Positions 34,570-41,650 of a stretch of DNA of 41,650 nt are shown in pieces (position 1 is the first letter of the stretch; each line of letters begins with the position of its first letter). A model generated the notes under the pieces. The model made no database searches. It was not told the DNA's origin and worked only from the letters and a program-made list of their open reading frames with translations. This DNA comes from a virus. Location: positions 1 through 41,650 of IMG/VR virus record IMGVR_UViG_3300044627_002952. One strand, 5' to 3'. A program made the position numbers and the translations under genes.

Positions 34570-34577
34570 TTTTTATC

Positions 34578-35408
34578 ATGGCCATAAACTCACGACAAGA
34601 TTTTATAGATTATTGCTTCAGGGCTCTCGGAGCGCCAGTTGTTCAGATCAATGTAGATCCACAACAAGCCGAAGATCGTTTAGACGAAGCATTAGAATAC
34701 ATGTATGACAGGCACTTTGATTTTAATCAAAGAGCAGTATACATACACCAAATATCCGATACCGACATTGCTAGAAAGTATTTTGACACAACCTCATTTG
34801 GTCCTGCAATGGGAGCCCAAGTAGTAACAGACAGTACAACAGGTCTTACTGGGTATTGGCCAGAAGCAACAGATATAAGAACGGTAACAAAAGTTTATAG
34901 AGCATCAAACGTAGTTGGAGACTATATGTTTGATTTGAGATATCAAATGACTCTATTTGATTTCTTCGGTTTGTATTTTAATCAATCTGGTTTCTCGTCA
35001 GGTCCGATGGCAGCATATATGGAAGGTATGAGTTATATCAAACTCATAAATGACGTATTCAATTATCCAGCATCGTACACATATACAAAAACTACTAATA
35101 GACTATTTTTAGACACAGACTCTACCAAATATATTCCGGGATCATATCTCTTTGTAGAAGCATATGTCAAAATTAACCCAAACGAATATCCTTTGGTTTG
35201 GAATGATCGTGTGTTTAGATTATATTACACGGCCCTTTTAAAAAGACAATGGGCACAAAATTTAATGAAGTTTGCAAATGTTCCTCTTCCGGGTGGCGCA
35301 TCCTTGAATGCCCCTGCAATGATGCAAGAGGCAACTGCAGAATTAGAAAAGATAGAAAATACATTGTTGAGAACACAAGAACTACCAGTTGATCCGATGA
35401 TAGGATAA
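34578..35408 (+). CDS. gp13: Neck protein gp13
   Basis: 276 residues (T4 309). SRQDFIDYCFRALGAPVVQI, then V-D-P-Q-Q-A-E-D-R-L-D-E-A-L-E-Y-M and D-R-H-F-D matches gp13 of T4-like phages. With gp14 it forms the neck that closes the filled head and receives the tail. Followed two bases later by gp14. Confidence 0.9.
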   Translation: MAINSRQDFIDYCFRALGAPVVQINVDPQQAEDRLDEALEYMYDRHFDFNQRAVYIHQISDTDIARKYFDTTSFGPAMGAQVVTDSTTGLTGYWPEATDIRTVTKVYRASNVVGDYMFDLRYQMTLFDFFGLYFNQSGFSSGPMAAYMEGMSYIKLINDVFNYPASYTYTKTTNRLFLDTDSTKYIPGSYLFVEAYVKINPNEYPLVWNDRVFRLYYTALLKRQWAQNLMKFANVPLPGGASLNAPAMMQEATAELEKIENTLLRTQELPVDPMIG

Positions 35409-35410
35409 TA

Positions 35411-36067
35411 ATGGCAATAAATCCATACATTACCAGATATAAAGGTGAACAAGATCTAGTAGAAGGCGTCACTATTGAAATAATAAAGGCAACTGGAATG
35501 GATTGCCTTTATATACCTAGACAATATCTATCAATAGATAAGTTATTTGGAGAAGATCCAGGCTCTTCTTTTAGCACATCTTACACTATTGAAATGTATT
35601 TGGCAAACTTTAAAGGATTTGATGGTACGGATATCATAACCCAGTTTGGTATTGAAATTAAAGATAAAGTAGTTCTTATTCTAGCAAGAAAAAGATTTAC
35701 AGAAGAAGTAACCACATTTGATCCAACTATAATAAGACCAAGAGAAGGCGATTTGATATATTTTCCTTTATCAAAGTCTTTATTTGAAATAAACTTTGTT
35801 GAACACGAAAATCCAATGTATCCATTGGGCAAATTATATTCTTATCAAATAACAGCAGAATTGTTCACCTACAGTTACGAGACAATTCAAACAAACAATT
35901 CTACCGTAAACGATGTCATGAACACTACAAGAGGATTGTCTGGCTCTGGTATAATACCATTGAATAATGTTCTTGGAACAACTGCTGGTATAAACGAAGT
36001 CTTGCAACAAGAAGCAGCGGGATTTACTTTTGATGAAAACAATCCTTTTGCGGTTGAAGATTGCTAA
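35411..36067 (+). CDS. gp14: Neck protein gp14
   Basis: 218 residues (T4 256). NPYITRYKGEQDLVEGVTIE, I-E-I-I-K-A-T-G-M-D-C-L-Y-I-P-R, the D-P-x-x-F fragment and P-R-E-G-D-L-I-Y-F-P-L ... F-E-I-N-F-V-E-H-E are typical gp14 features. AGGATAATA precedes the ATG. Operon with gp13 and gp15. Confidence 0.88.
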   Translation: MAINPYITRYKGEQDLVEGVTIEIIKATGMDCLYIPRQYLSIDKLFGEDPGSSFSTSYTIEMYLANFKGFDGTDIITQFGIEIKDKVVLILARKRFTEEVTTFDPTIIRPREGDLIYFPLSKSLFEINFVEHENPMYPLGKLYSYQITAELFTYSYETIQTNNSTVNDVMNTTRGLSGSGIIPLNNVLGTTAGINEVLQQEAAGFTFDENNPFAVEDC

Positions 36068-36079
36068 TAAGAGGTAAAA

Positions 36080-36754
36080 ATGTACGGCACTGATTATAAC
36101 AAAAACTTAAGAAAATTGGTGGTTGCATTTGGAACCCTTTTTAGTGATATTCATGTCAAGCATGAAAACTCTACTGTTGGTGGCTCCGATCTTGATATCC
36201 GAGTCCCAATTACATACGCATCTCAAGAAAAGTTTATTCAGAGATACTTAAATCCTTCTTCCATAACAGATGGTGTTCGTATTGAAAATCAATTGCCAAG
36301 ATTGAGTTATATAATGAACGCCATATCGCCAGACCCAAATAGAAGAAGAAATAGAAATACACCATTAAAATTTGGTACTTCTACTAATGGAGTCTGTAAC
36401 AACTCAACAAATATGGTCTTTAGTGAAGTGCCCGTAAATGTTGGATTTACATTGTTTGTATATACAAGACATATAGATGATTCATTACAAATAATAGAAC
36501 AAATAATGCCGTTGTTTAATCCAACACATGTTATAAACATGAATTTTACCGATTACATCACTAATATTGCAATACCAATAACGATGGTATCCAATAACAT
36601 CAGTGATAAATATGACGGCGATCTTACTAATAGAAGAGTGAATATATCTACATTTAATTTTATGGCAAAGTCGTTTATATTTGCAAGTTCGGAAGCAGTC
36701 TCTCAAATCAGCACGATTGGGCTTACTGCTGGAATAGATTTAGATTTAACATAA
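36080..36754 (+). CDS. gp15: Tail terminator / connector gp15
   Basis: 224 residues (T4 272). L-V-V-A-F-G-T-L-F-S-D-I-H-V near the start, I-R-V-P-I-T-Y-A-S-Q-E-K-F-I-Q-R and Q-L-P-R-L-S-Y-I-M are the family signature. It caps the tail tube and sheath and binds the head. GAGGT before the ATG; its stop overlaps gp16's ATG (TAATG). Confidence 0.9.
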   Translation: MYGTDYNKNLRKLVVAFGTLFSDIHVKHENSTVGGSDLDIRVPITYASQEKFIQRYLNPSSITDGVRIENQLPRLSYIMNAISPDPNRRRNRNTPLKFGTSTNGVCNNSTNMVFSEVPVNVGFTLFVYTRHIDDSLQIIEQIMPLFNPTHVINMNFTDYITNIAIPITMVSNNISDKYDGDLTNRRVNISTFNFMAKSFIFASSEAVSQISTIGLTAGIDLDLT

Positions 36755-37191
36755 TGAATAAAAATTTAGCCAATTTTTTTAATGTCCCGTTGAATGATTC
36801 AAAAGAAACAAAAGCCATTGCAGGTGGTACTTTTGATTCTAGTAATTTTCAAAAGGATTATGAAAAGGCTCAACAGAACATAAAGGATCTGATCGGGAAC
36901 GGAAACATGGCCCTTGAAAGCGCATTGAAGGTGGCAACCGAATCAGATTCACCAAGAGCATTTGAAGTTGTTGCCATACTGTTAAAAACAATGGCTGACC
37001 TGAATAATAATATGTTGGACATTCATAAAAAAGCCAAAGACACAACTTCAAGCAAAACTGAAATAAAGCAAACAAACAATTCTGTATTTGTCGGTTCAAC
37101 CAAAGATCTGCAAAATTTATTGAACAAGGAAAGAAGCACGGAAAAAGAACTTGTGGAAGCAGAGGTAGTGAAAGATGAGCCAAAACAATAA
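36754..37191 (+). CDS. gp16: Small terminase subunit gp16
   Basis: 145 residues (T4 164). Position just before gp17, a central helical region (NMALESALKVATESDSPRAF, then EVVAILLKTMADLNNNMLDI) for oligomerisation, and a charged C-terminus (EKELVEAEVVKDEPKQ). It regulates packaging initiation and the gp17 ATPase. Overlaps gp17 by 17 bases. Confidence 0.88.
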   Translation: MNKNLANFFNVPLNDSKETKAIAGGTFDSSNFQKDYEKAQQNIKDLIGNGNMALESALKVATESDSPRAFEVVAILLKTMADLNNNMLDIHKKAKDTTSSKTEIKQTNNSVFVGSTKDLQNLLNKERSTEKELVEAEVVKDEPKQ

Positions 37192-38824
37192 TCAGCAGGG
37201 CTATCGTAATAATCCAAAATTAAAACCTCCCGGCGTAGAGTTACAATATACAGAAGAGCAACTTAAAGAATATGTTAAGTGCGCCAACGATCCTGTTTAT
37301 TTTATTCAAAAGTATGTGAAGGTTAAAACTCTTGATAAAGGTATCATGCCTTTCGAGTTGTATGATTACCAACAAAAATTTGTAAGTGCAATTCATAAGA
37401 ATAGATTCGTAATTTCCAAATGGCCGCGCCAATCTGGTAAGTCAACTTCGGTTATTGGATATATTTGCCATTACATAACATTCAATCAAAGCGTTAGCGT
37501 AGCCATTCTAGCCAATAGACTTAAGACAGCAAAGGATGAATTGTATTCCAAGTTGCAATTGGCGTATGAGAACCTACCTCACTTCTTGCAGCAGGGGGTT
37601 GTAGAATGGAATAAGACGTCTTTGAAACTAGAAAACGGGTCCAGAGTGATCTGCGACGCAACATCGTCCTCAGCCATTCGTGGTGGCTCTTTTAACTTCC
37701 TATTGCTGGACGAATACGCATTCTTGCCGTCACACGTAGCAGAAGAATTTTATTCATCGACATATCCAACCATTTCGGCTGGTACGACCACAAAACTTGT
37801 TATTGTATCTACACCAAATGGGATGAACCATTTCCACAAACTTTGGGTTGATTCCAATAGAGCCGAAGGCCACAAATTAAAAAATAAATTCGTCCCGGTA
37901 GAAGTTTCTTGGAGAGATGTTCCAATTACTCCCGGTGGCCCAAAAAGAGATGATGTATGGGCAGCAGAACAGATAGCAAACACCAGTCCAGAACAATTTG
38001 AACAAGAATATGGTTGTAGTTTCTTGGGCTCTTCAAATACATTGATTTCTTCTACAAAATTAAATGTATTGGCTCCAGAAGAGTATCTATCTGAAGATGC
38101 CGAAGGATTGAGAATTTTTGCCGAACCTCAGAAAGACAAAATATATTTTTTACAGGCTGATGTATCAAGAGGACAGGGATCCGACTATTCGGCGTTTACT
38201 GTAATAGAAGGAACGGAATCACCTTATAAAATTGTTGCAACATACAGAAATAATACAATAAGTCCTTTTAATTTTCCTCAATCAATAAAAAAGGTAGGAG
38301 AATTGTACAACAATGCTTATGTATTGGTTGAAACAAACGACATAGGTGGTCAGGTGTCAAGTATTCTTTATAACGATCTTAACTATGAAAATTTGTTAAT
38401 GACCCGTATTGCAGGAAGAAAAGGTCAGATGCTTTCTCAGGGATTTGCAACAGGCAAAAGCGAGATGGGATTAAGAACAACAGCACAAACAAAAAAATTG
38501 GGATGTGCTATATTAAAAAGACTTGTTGAAGAGGATAAGATTTTAATAAACGATGAAAGAATAATTCAGGAACTAATGGCGTTTGTTTCAAAATCAAACA
38601 CATATAAGGCAGAAGAAGGCCAAAATGATGATTTAGTAATGACTTTGGTCTTTTTTGCGTGGCTAACCAGACAAGAATACTATTCTGATTTGATTGAAAC
38701 GGCCAAAATGAACTATGAAGAGGCCAAAAAGCCAGAAGATGACAATGTTTTGTTCATGTACGGTCAAGATGATGATGAAAATGAAAAATTTTCTGATGGC
38801 TCTGTAGTATGGTACCCTGTATAA
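37175..38824 (+). CDS. gp17: Large terminase gp17
   Basis: DNA-packaging ATPase and headful nuclease, 549 residues (T4 610). Walker A S-K-W-P-R-Q-S-G-K-S-T at residues 81-91, Walker B F-L-L-L-D-E at 175-180 followed by Y-A-F, coupling motif V-S-T-P-N-G, nuclease start Q-A-D-V-S-R-G with the first metal Asp, V-E-T-N-D-I-G-G, and a final N-D-D-L-V-M-T. All core residues are present. Confidence 0.97.
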   Translation: MSQNNNQQGYRNNPKLKPPGVELQYTEEQLKEYVKCANDPVYFIQKYVKVKTLDKGIMPFELYDYQQKFVSAIHKNRFVISKWPRQSGKSTSVIGYICHYITFNQSVSVAILANRLKTAKDELYSKLQLAYENLPHFLQQGVVEWNKTSLKLENGSRVICDATSSSAIRGGSFNFLLLDEYAFLPSHVAEEFYSSTYPTISAGTTTKLVIVSTPNGMNHFHKLWVDSNRAEGHKLKNKFVPVEVSWRDVPITPGGPKRDDVWAAEQIANTSPEQFEQEYGCSFLGSSNTLISSTKLNVLAPEEYLSEDAEGLRIFAEPQKDKIYFLQADVSRGQGSDYSAFTVIEGTESPYKIVATYRNNTISPFNFPQSIKKVGELYNNAYVLVETNDIGGQVSSILYNDLNYENLLMTRIAGRKGQMLSQGFATGKSEMGLRTTAQTKKLGCAILKRLVEEDKILINDERIIQELMAFVSKSNTYKAEEGQNDDLVMTLVFFAWLTRQEYYSDLIETAKMNYEEAKKPEDDNVLFMYGQDDDENEKFSDGSVVWYPV

Positions 38825-38827
38825 AAA

Positions 38828-38835
38828 ATCTAAAT
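38828..38835 (+). promoter_or_regulatory. Possible late promoter variant of gp18
   Basis: TCTAAATA just after the gp17 stop, with a 24-base leader holding AAAGG before the ATG at 38860. The sheath gene thus appears leadered, as might suit a very highly expressed gene. Confidence 0.4.
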
Positions 38836-38859
38836 AATACAGAATAAAGGTACAAAAAT

Positions 38860-40146
38860 ATGGCAATTTCCTTAAGCTCTTTTACTAACCCAAACTCATA
38901 CACCAAAGAAACTAGAGGCACGCAGTTAATAACAGGTTTTTTGGCTGGGTCTAGTTTTAATATTGGGGCTACTTATTCTGGTAACACAATCACAGCAGAC
39001 CCAGGTGGTATGTTTGGTTGGTTAGTATATTCAAGATATTTTAAACAATCACCTACAAAAGGTGGAACATCCGATACATACATCGTTTATACCACTCCAA
39101 ATGATCTAGTAAATGATTTTAACGCTTTAGGCGGATCCACGGGGGCTATATTAGCCAGAAATACCGGGGATACTTATGGTCTATTTTTAAATAATGGAAA
39201 CAATACTTTATCTGGTATTACAAACGGAAAAGATTTCCTTTTGGCCATTAGTTATTTGGCATACGGCGGCGCTCTAGTAATAACCGGAAGCACAACAGGG
39301 TTTAATAATTACACAAACACGACCGGAAAAAACATTGATGTTTTGATGGGATCTTGTGCAACTGCAGCAATTTCACAATGGTTGATCAACAATCCCTATA
39401 CTACAGGCGTATTTGCATCACAATCAAATGGATCTGGTTATACTGCCGCAAATTTTGATTCTTTGTTTGGTTCTCCATCTTATGTTGCCTTTGGTGATTC
39501 ACCTGCAGTTGCAGACAGAGTTTTCAATGTGTATGGGCAAAAGACTGTTAGCAATTTCAATACAAGTTCTGTTCTTGGAAGTTCTACATTGACATACACA
39601 CAAACTGCAGTTCCAGATGTATGTGGATTCTTTGCAAGAGCAAAAGATAGAAATGAATTGTATTTGACTGTAGCCGGTATCGATAGATCTACAGTTTTGA
39701 ATGGTAGTGTAGATAACACCGTTGCTTGGTCTGATGCTACTCTAAAAACCATTCTAAAGAACAATAGAGTAAATTATTTCTTAAGTTATAATCCAAAGTT
39801 TTTGGGTCAAGACCTTGTTGGTGCAACCGCAGCTACAACAGATGTAACTGTAAATGAAAGAGTTGGCCCTGCTCAAATGAAAGCAGCTATGGATAGAGAT
39901 ATTACAAACATTGGTTTGAAATATCTGTATGACATCAATAATGAAGCCACAAGAACTTTGGTTACTAATGAAATATTAGCATATTTACAACAGTACACTA
40001 CATTTATAGATACAACTAAAACACAAGTAGTTTGTGATTCTTCAAATAATACTGATAATGCAACTACATTAAATATACTAGTGTCTGTAACACCAAGACT
40101 TGGAGTAACATCGTTTGTCATCAATGTAAATCTAAGTTCAACCTAA
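38860..40146 (+). CDS. gp18: Tail sheath protein gp18
   Basis: 428 residues (T4 659), lacking much of the outer protrusion domains. P-G-G-M-F-G-W-L-V-Y-S-R, D-V-L-M-G-S-C-A-T-A-A-I, then the conserved C-terminal sheath core F-L-S-Y-N-P-K-F-L-G-Q-D-L, N-E-R-V-G-P-A-Q-M-K-A-A-M-D-R-D-I-T-N-I-G and the last strand FVINVNL that donates to a neighbouring subunit. It forms the contractile outer tail. Confidence 0.9.
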   Translation: MAISLSSFTNPNSYTKETRGTQLITGFLAGSSFNIGATYSGNTITADPGGMFGWLVYSRYFKQSPTKGGTSDTYIVYTTPNDLVNDFNALGGSTGAILARNTGDTYGLFLNNGNNTLSGITNGKDFLLAISYLAYGGALVITGSTTGFNNYTNTTGKNIDVLMGSCATAAISQWLINNPYTTGVFASQSNGSGYTAANFDSLFGSPSYVAFGDSPAVADRVFNVYGQKTVSNFNTSSVLGSSTLTYTQTAVPDVCGFFARAKDRNELYLTVAGIDRSTVLNGSVDNTVAWSDATLKTILKNNRVNYFLSYNPKFLGQDLVGATAATTDVTVNERVGPAQMKAAMDRDITNIGLKYLYDINNEATRTLVTNEILAYLQQYTTFIDTTKTQVVCDSSNNTDNATTLNILVSVTPRLGVTSFVINVNLSST

Positions 40147-40157
40147 TATAAAAACTA

Positions 40158-40697
40158 ATGCCAAATAATTCACTAAACCAATTTAAAACAGCCTTTAAAG
40201 GCGGCTCAAGAGCAAACCGATTCGTTGTGAATTCTGCTTTTCCTGCTGGTATACCAAATGCGGCTCAAGCATTTAATAGAGGTAGATTTACTATATCCTC
40301 GGCGTCTTTACCAAAGGCAGACATAGGTGTAGTTGGCGTTCCTTTTAGAGGAAGAATGGCATATTACGCCGGAGATAGACAATACAGTGTATGGCCTATA
40401 ACAATCTATGATGACAATAATAATTTGTTATGGAAATCTTTCCACACATGGAAAGAATTGATGGATGGGCACGTAACACACAAAGTCAGTAACAATGATT
40501 TTTCTTATGCATCATTACAAACCGATTGGACAGTTGAACAATTAGATAATAATGGTAATACAATTCGTCATATAAGATTGCATCGTTGTTGGCCAAGTGA
40601 AGTGGGTGGTATAAATTTTGATATGGGATCTTCTGAAATTGTGACATTTCAAGTAACATTGACTTTTGATCATATAAGTTTTATTACTGGAGTATAA
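40158..40697 (+). CDS. gp19: Tail tube protein gp19, copy 1
   Basis: 179 residues (T4 163). N-Q-F-K-T-A-F-K-G-G-S-R-A-N-R-F-V-V near the start, L-P-K-A-D-I-G, F-R-G-R-M-A-Y-Y-A-G-D-R, W-K-S-F-H-T-W-K-E and C-W-P-S-E-V-G-G-I-N-F-D near the end are typical tube features. It would form the inner tube. A second related gene starts one base after its stop. Confidence 0.9.
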   Translation: MPNNSLNQFKTAFKGGSRANRFVVNSAFPAGIPNAAQAFNRGRFTISSASLPKADIGVVGVPFRGRMAYYAGDRQYSVWPITIYDDNNNLLWKSFHTWKELMDGHVTHKVSNNDFSYASLQTDWTVEQLDNNGNTIRHIRLHRCWPSEVGGINFDMGSSEIVTFQVTLTFDHISFITGV

Positions 40698-40698
40698 A

Positions 40699-41268
40699 AT
40701 GGCACAAACATCACTCAATCAATTTAAAACAGATTTTCTTGGAGGAACAAGACAAAACCGTTTTGAGATTCAGGGTGTTATTCCATATTCTGGCGGTGCT
40801 TTATCGTCATTCCACGTCAGATCATCTTTGATACCAACTCTACAAACAAGCACAATTGTGTATGATTACTTGGGAAGAAAATCATTTTTTCCAGGTGAAA
40901 AAATGTATTCAACATGGTCAGTTGCAGTGTTAGACGATCCCTCTTCAGGCGCAAACAATTTGTGGCAAAAATTTCAATCTTGGCAAAATAGAATAAACAA
41001 TCATTTTACAAACGTATCAGATGTTTCTGCACAACAATCAACCGAACCTTCGTATAAAGCATTTGGTTGGCGTATAAATCAACTTGACTTAAACGGAAAT
41101 ACCATAAAAACTTTTATGTTAAATGGTTGCTGGCCACGATCAGTAAATGAAATTAGTTTCAACATGGGTCGTCCAAATGTGTTAAATACTTTTAACGTAG
41201 TGTTTGTGTTTGATACTGTGCAAATATTCGATAGAACTGTTCAAATTACAAATACTAACATAACATAA
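40699..41268 (+). CDS. gp19: Tail tube protein gp19, copy 2
   Basis: 189 residues, clearly paralogous to copy 1: SLNQFKTDFLGGTRQNRF, Y-L-G-R-K-S-F-F-P-G-E, W-Q-K-F-Q-S-W-Q-N-R-I-N-N-H and C-W-P-R-S-V-N-E-I-S-F-N-M-G in the same order. The two differ in loops and C-terminal tails. GGAG lies 6 bases before the ATG, inside the end of copy 1. One may be the tube and the other a tube-end or baseplate-proximal ring. Confidence 0.88.
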   Translation: MAQTSLNQFKTDFLGGTRQNRFEIQGVIPYSGGALSSFHVRSSLIPTLQTSTIVYDYLGRKSFFPGEKMYSTWSVAVLDDPSSGANNLWQKFQSWQNRINNHFTNVSDVSAQQSTEPSYKAFGWRINQLDLNGNTIKTFMLNGCWPRSVNEISFNMGRPNVLNTFNVVFVFDTVQIFDRTVQITNTNIT

Positions 41269-41286
41269 TGTGAAAAAGGATACATA

Positions 41287-41650
41287 ATGGACCTACCTCT
41301 TTTTGGATTTCAATTCGGTAAAAAGAAAACAGCAAAAGAAGATAAAAAAGATAACCTAATTCAGAGTTTTGCTGCTCCTGAAATTTTTGATGGAACAGTT
41401 ACCGTTGATGCTGGTGGTTTCTTTGGAACTGCTTTAGATTATGCTGCAAATTTGAGAGATGAAAGTGCTTCTGTAATTCAATACAGAAACATGTCCATAT
41501 ATCCAGAAATAGACAACGCAATTGATGAGATTGTTAATGCATCTATTGTGCCGGGAACAGATAGAAAGCCAGTAAAACTGGATCTCAAGGATCTTCCTTT
41601 AGCAGAACCAATAAAGTTAAAAATATACAGAGAGTTTGATAACATCATTC
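41287..41650 (+). CDS. gp20: Portal protein gp20, 5' part
   Basis: First 121 residues only; the gene continues past the window. V-I-Q-Y-R-N-M-S-I-Y-P-E-I-D-N-A-I-D-E-I-V-N is the portal signature of T4-type gp20, preceded by F-F-G-T-A-L-D-Y. It forms the dodecameric head vertex where DNA enters. AAGGA lies 6 bases before the ATG. Confidence 0.93.
   Translation, partial: MDLPLFGFQFGKKKTAKEDKKDNLIQSFAAPEIFDGTVTVDAGGFFGTALDYAANLRDESASVIQYRNMSIYPEIDNAIDEIVNASIVPGTDRKPVKLDLKDLPLAEPIKLKIYREFDNII

Overview
The window is a piece of a T4-like myovirus genome (Caudoviricetes, tailed dsDNA phage). The right-hand part carries a recognisable T4-type set: gp33 and gp32, gp26, gp4, gp48, gp53, gp25, gp6, gp13, gp14, gp15, gp16, gp17, gp18, two gp19 copies and the start of gp20. 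T4-type late promoters (TATAAATA and close variants) sit in front of many of these genes. The host cannot be named from sequence. A heavy reliance on leaderless mRNAs hints at a host that translates such messages well.

Region 1 (1-7.5 kb) is visibly GC-rich and packed with small early-type genes. They point left from a divergence point at about 6.7 kb, with three more pointing right. Four tRNA genes (Ile-UAU, Arg-UCU, Leu-CAA, Lys-UUU) lie at the left end. Nearly every gene or gene pair has its own sigma70-like promoter whose -10 box ends 6-7 bases before the ATG, so the mRNAs should start at or next to the start codon. These same genes carry an in-frame ACC-ACC (Thr-Thr) just after the start; genes with a Shine-Dalgarno site or translational coupling do not, with one exception. 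Three copies of a structured repeat with covarying hairpins separate the operons. A perfect 29-bp inverted repeat forms the divergence hub. Three right-hand promoters have the -35 box in the loop of an inverted repeat, and the last of them drives a probable structured RNA instead of a protein.

Region 2 (7.5-7.9 kb) is the compositional boundary: a candidate ncRNA, then five 10-bp phased TCAAA repeats, then the first T4-type late promoter.

Region 3 (7.9-25 kb) is AT-rich. It holds nucleotide-metabolism genes (short adenylosuccinate synthetase, GMP reductase, a deaminase-like protein), tRNA-Asn, a GH24-LysM endolysin with an apparent capsid-targeting peptide, a 1307-residue cysteine-rich protein, probable virion proteins, a zinc metallopeptidase, the late co-activator gp33 and the ssDNA-binding protein gp32 with a possible pseudoknot in its leader.

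Region 4 (25-41.65 kb) is the baseplate, neck, terminase and tail module. It ends inside the portal gene.

Together GuaC (GMP to IMP) and PurA (IMP to adenylosuccinate) would shift host guanine nucleotides toward adenine nucleotides, which suits an AT-rich phage. gp33 is expected to activate the TATAAATA late promoters that run the virion genes.
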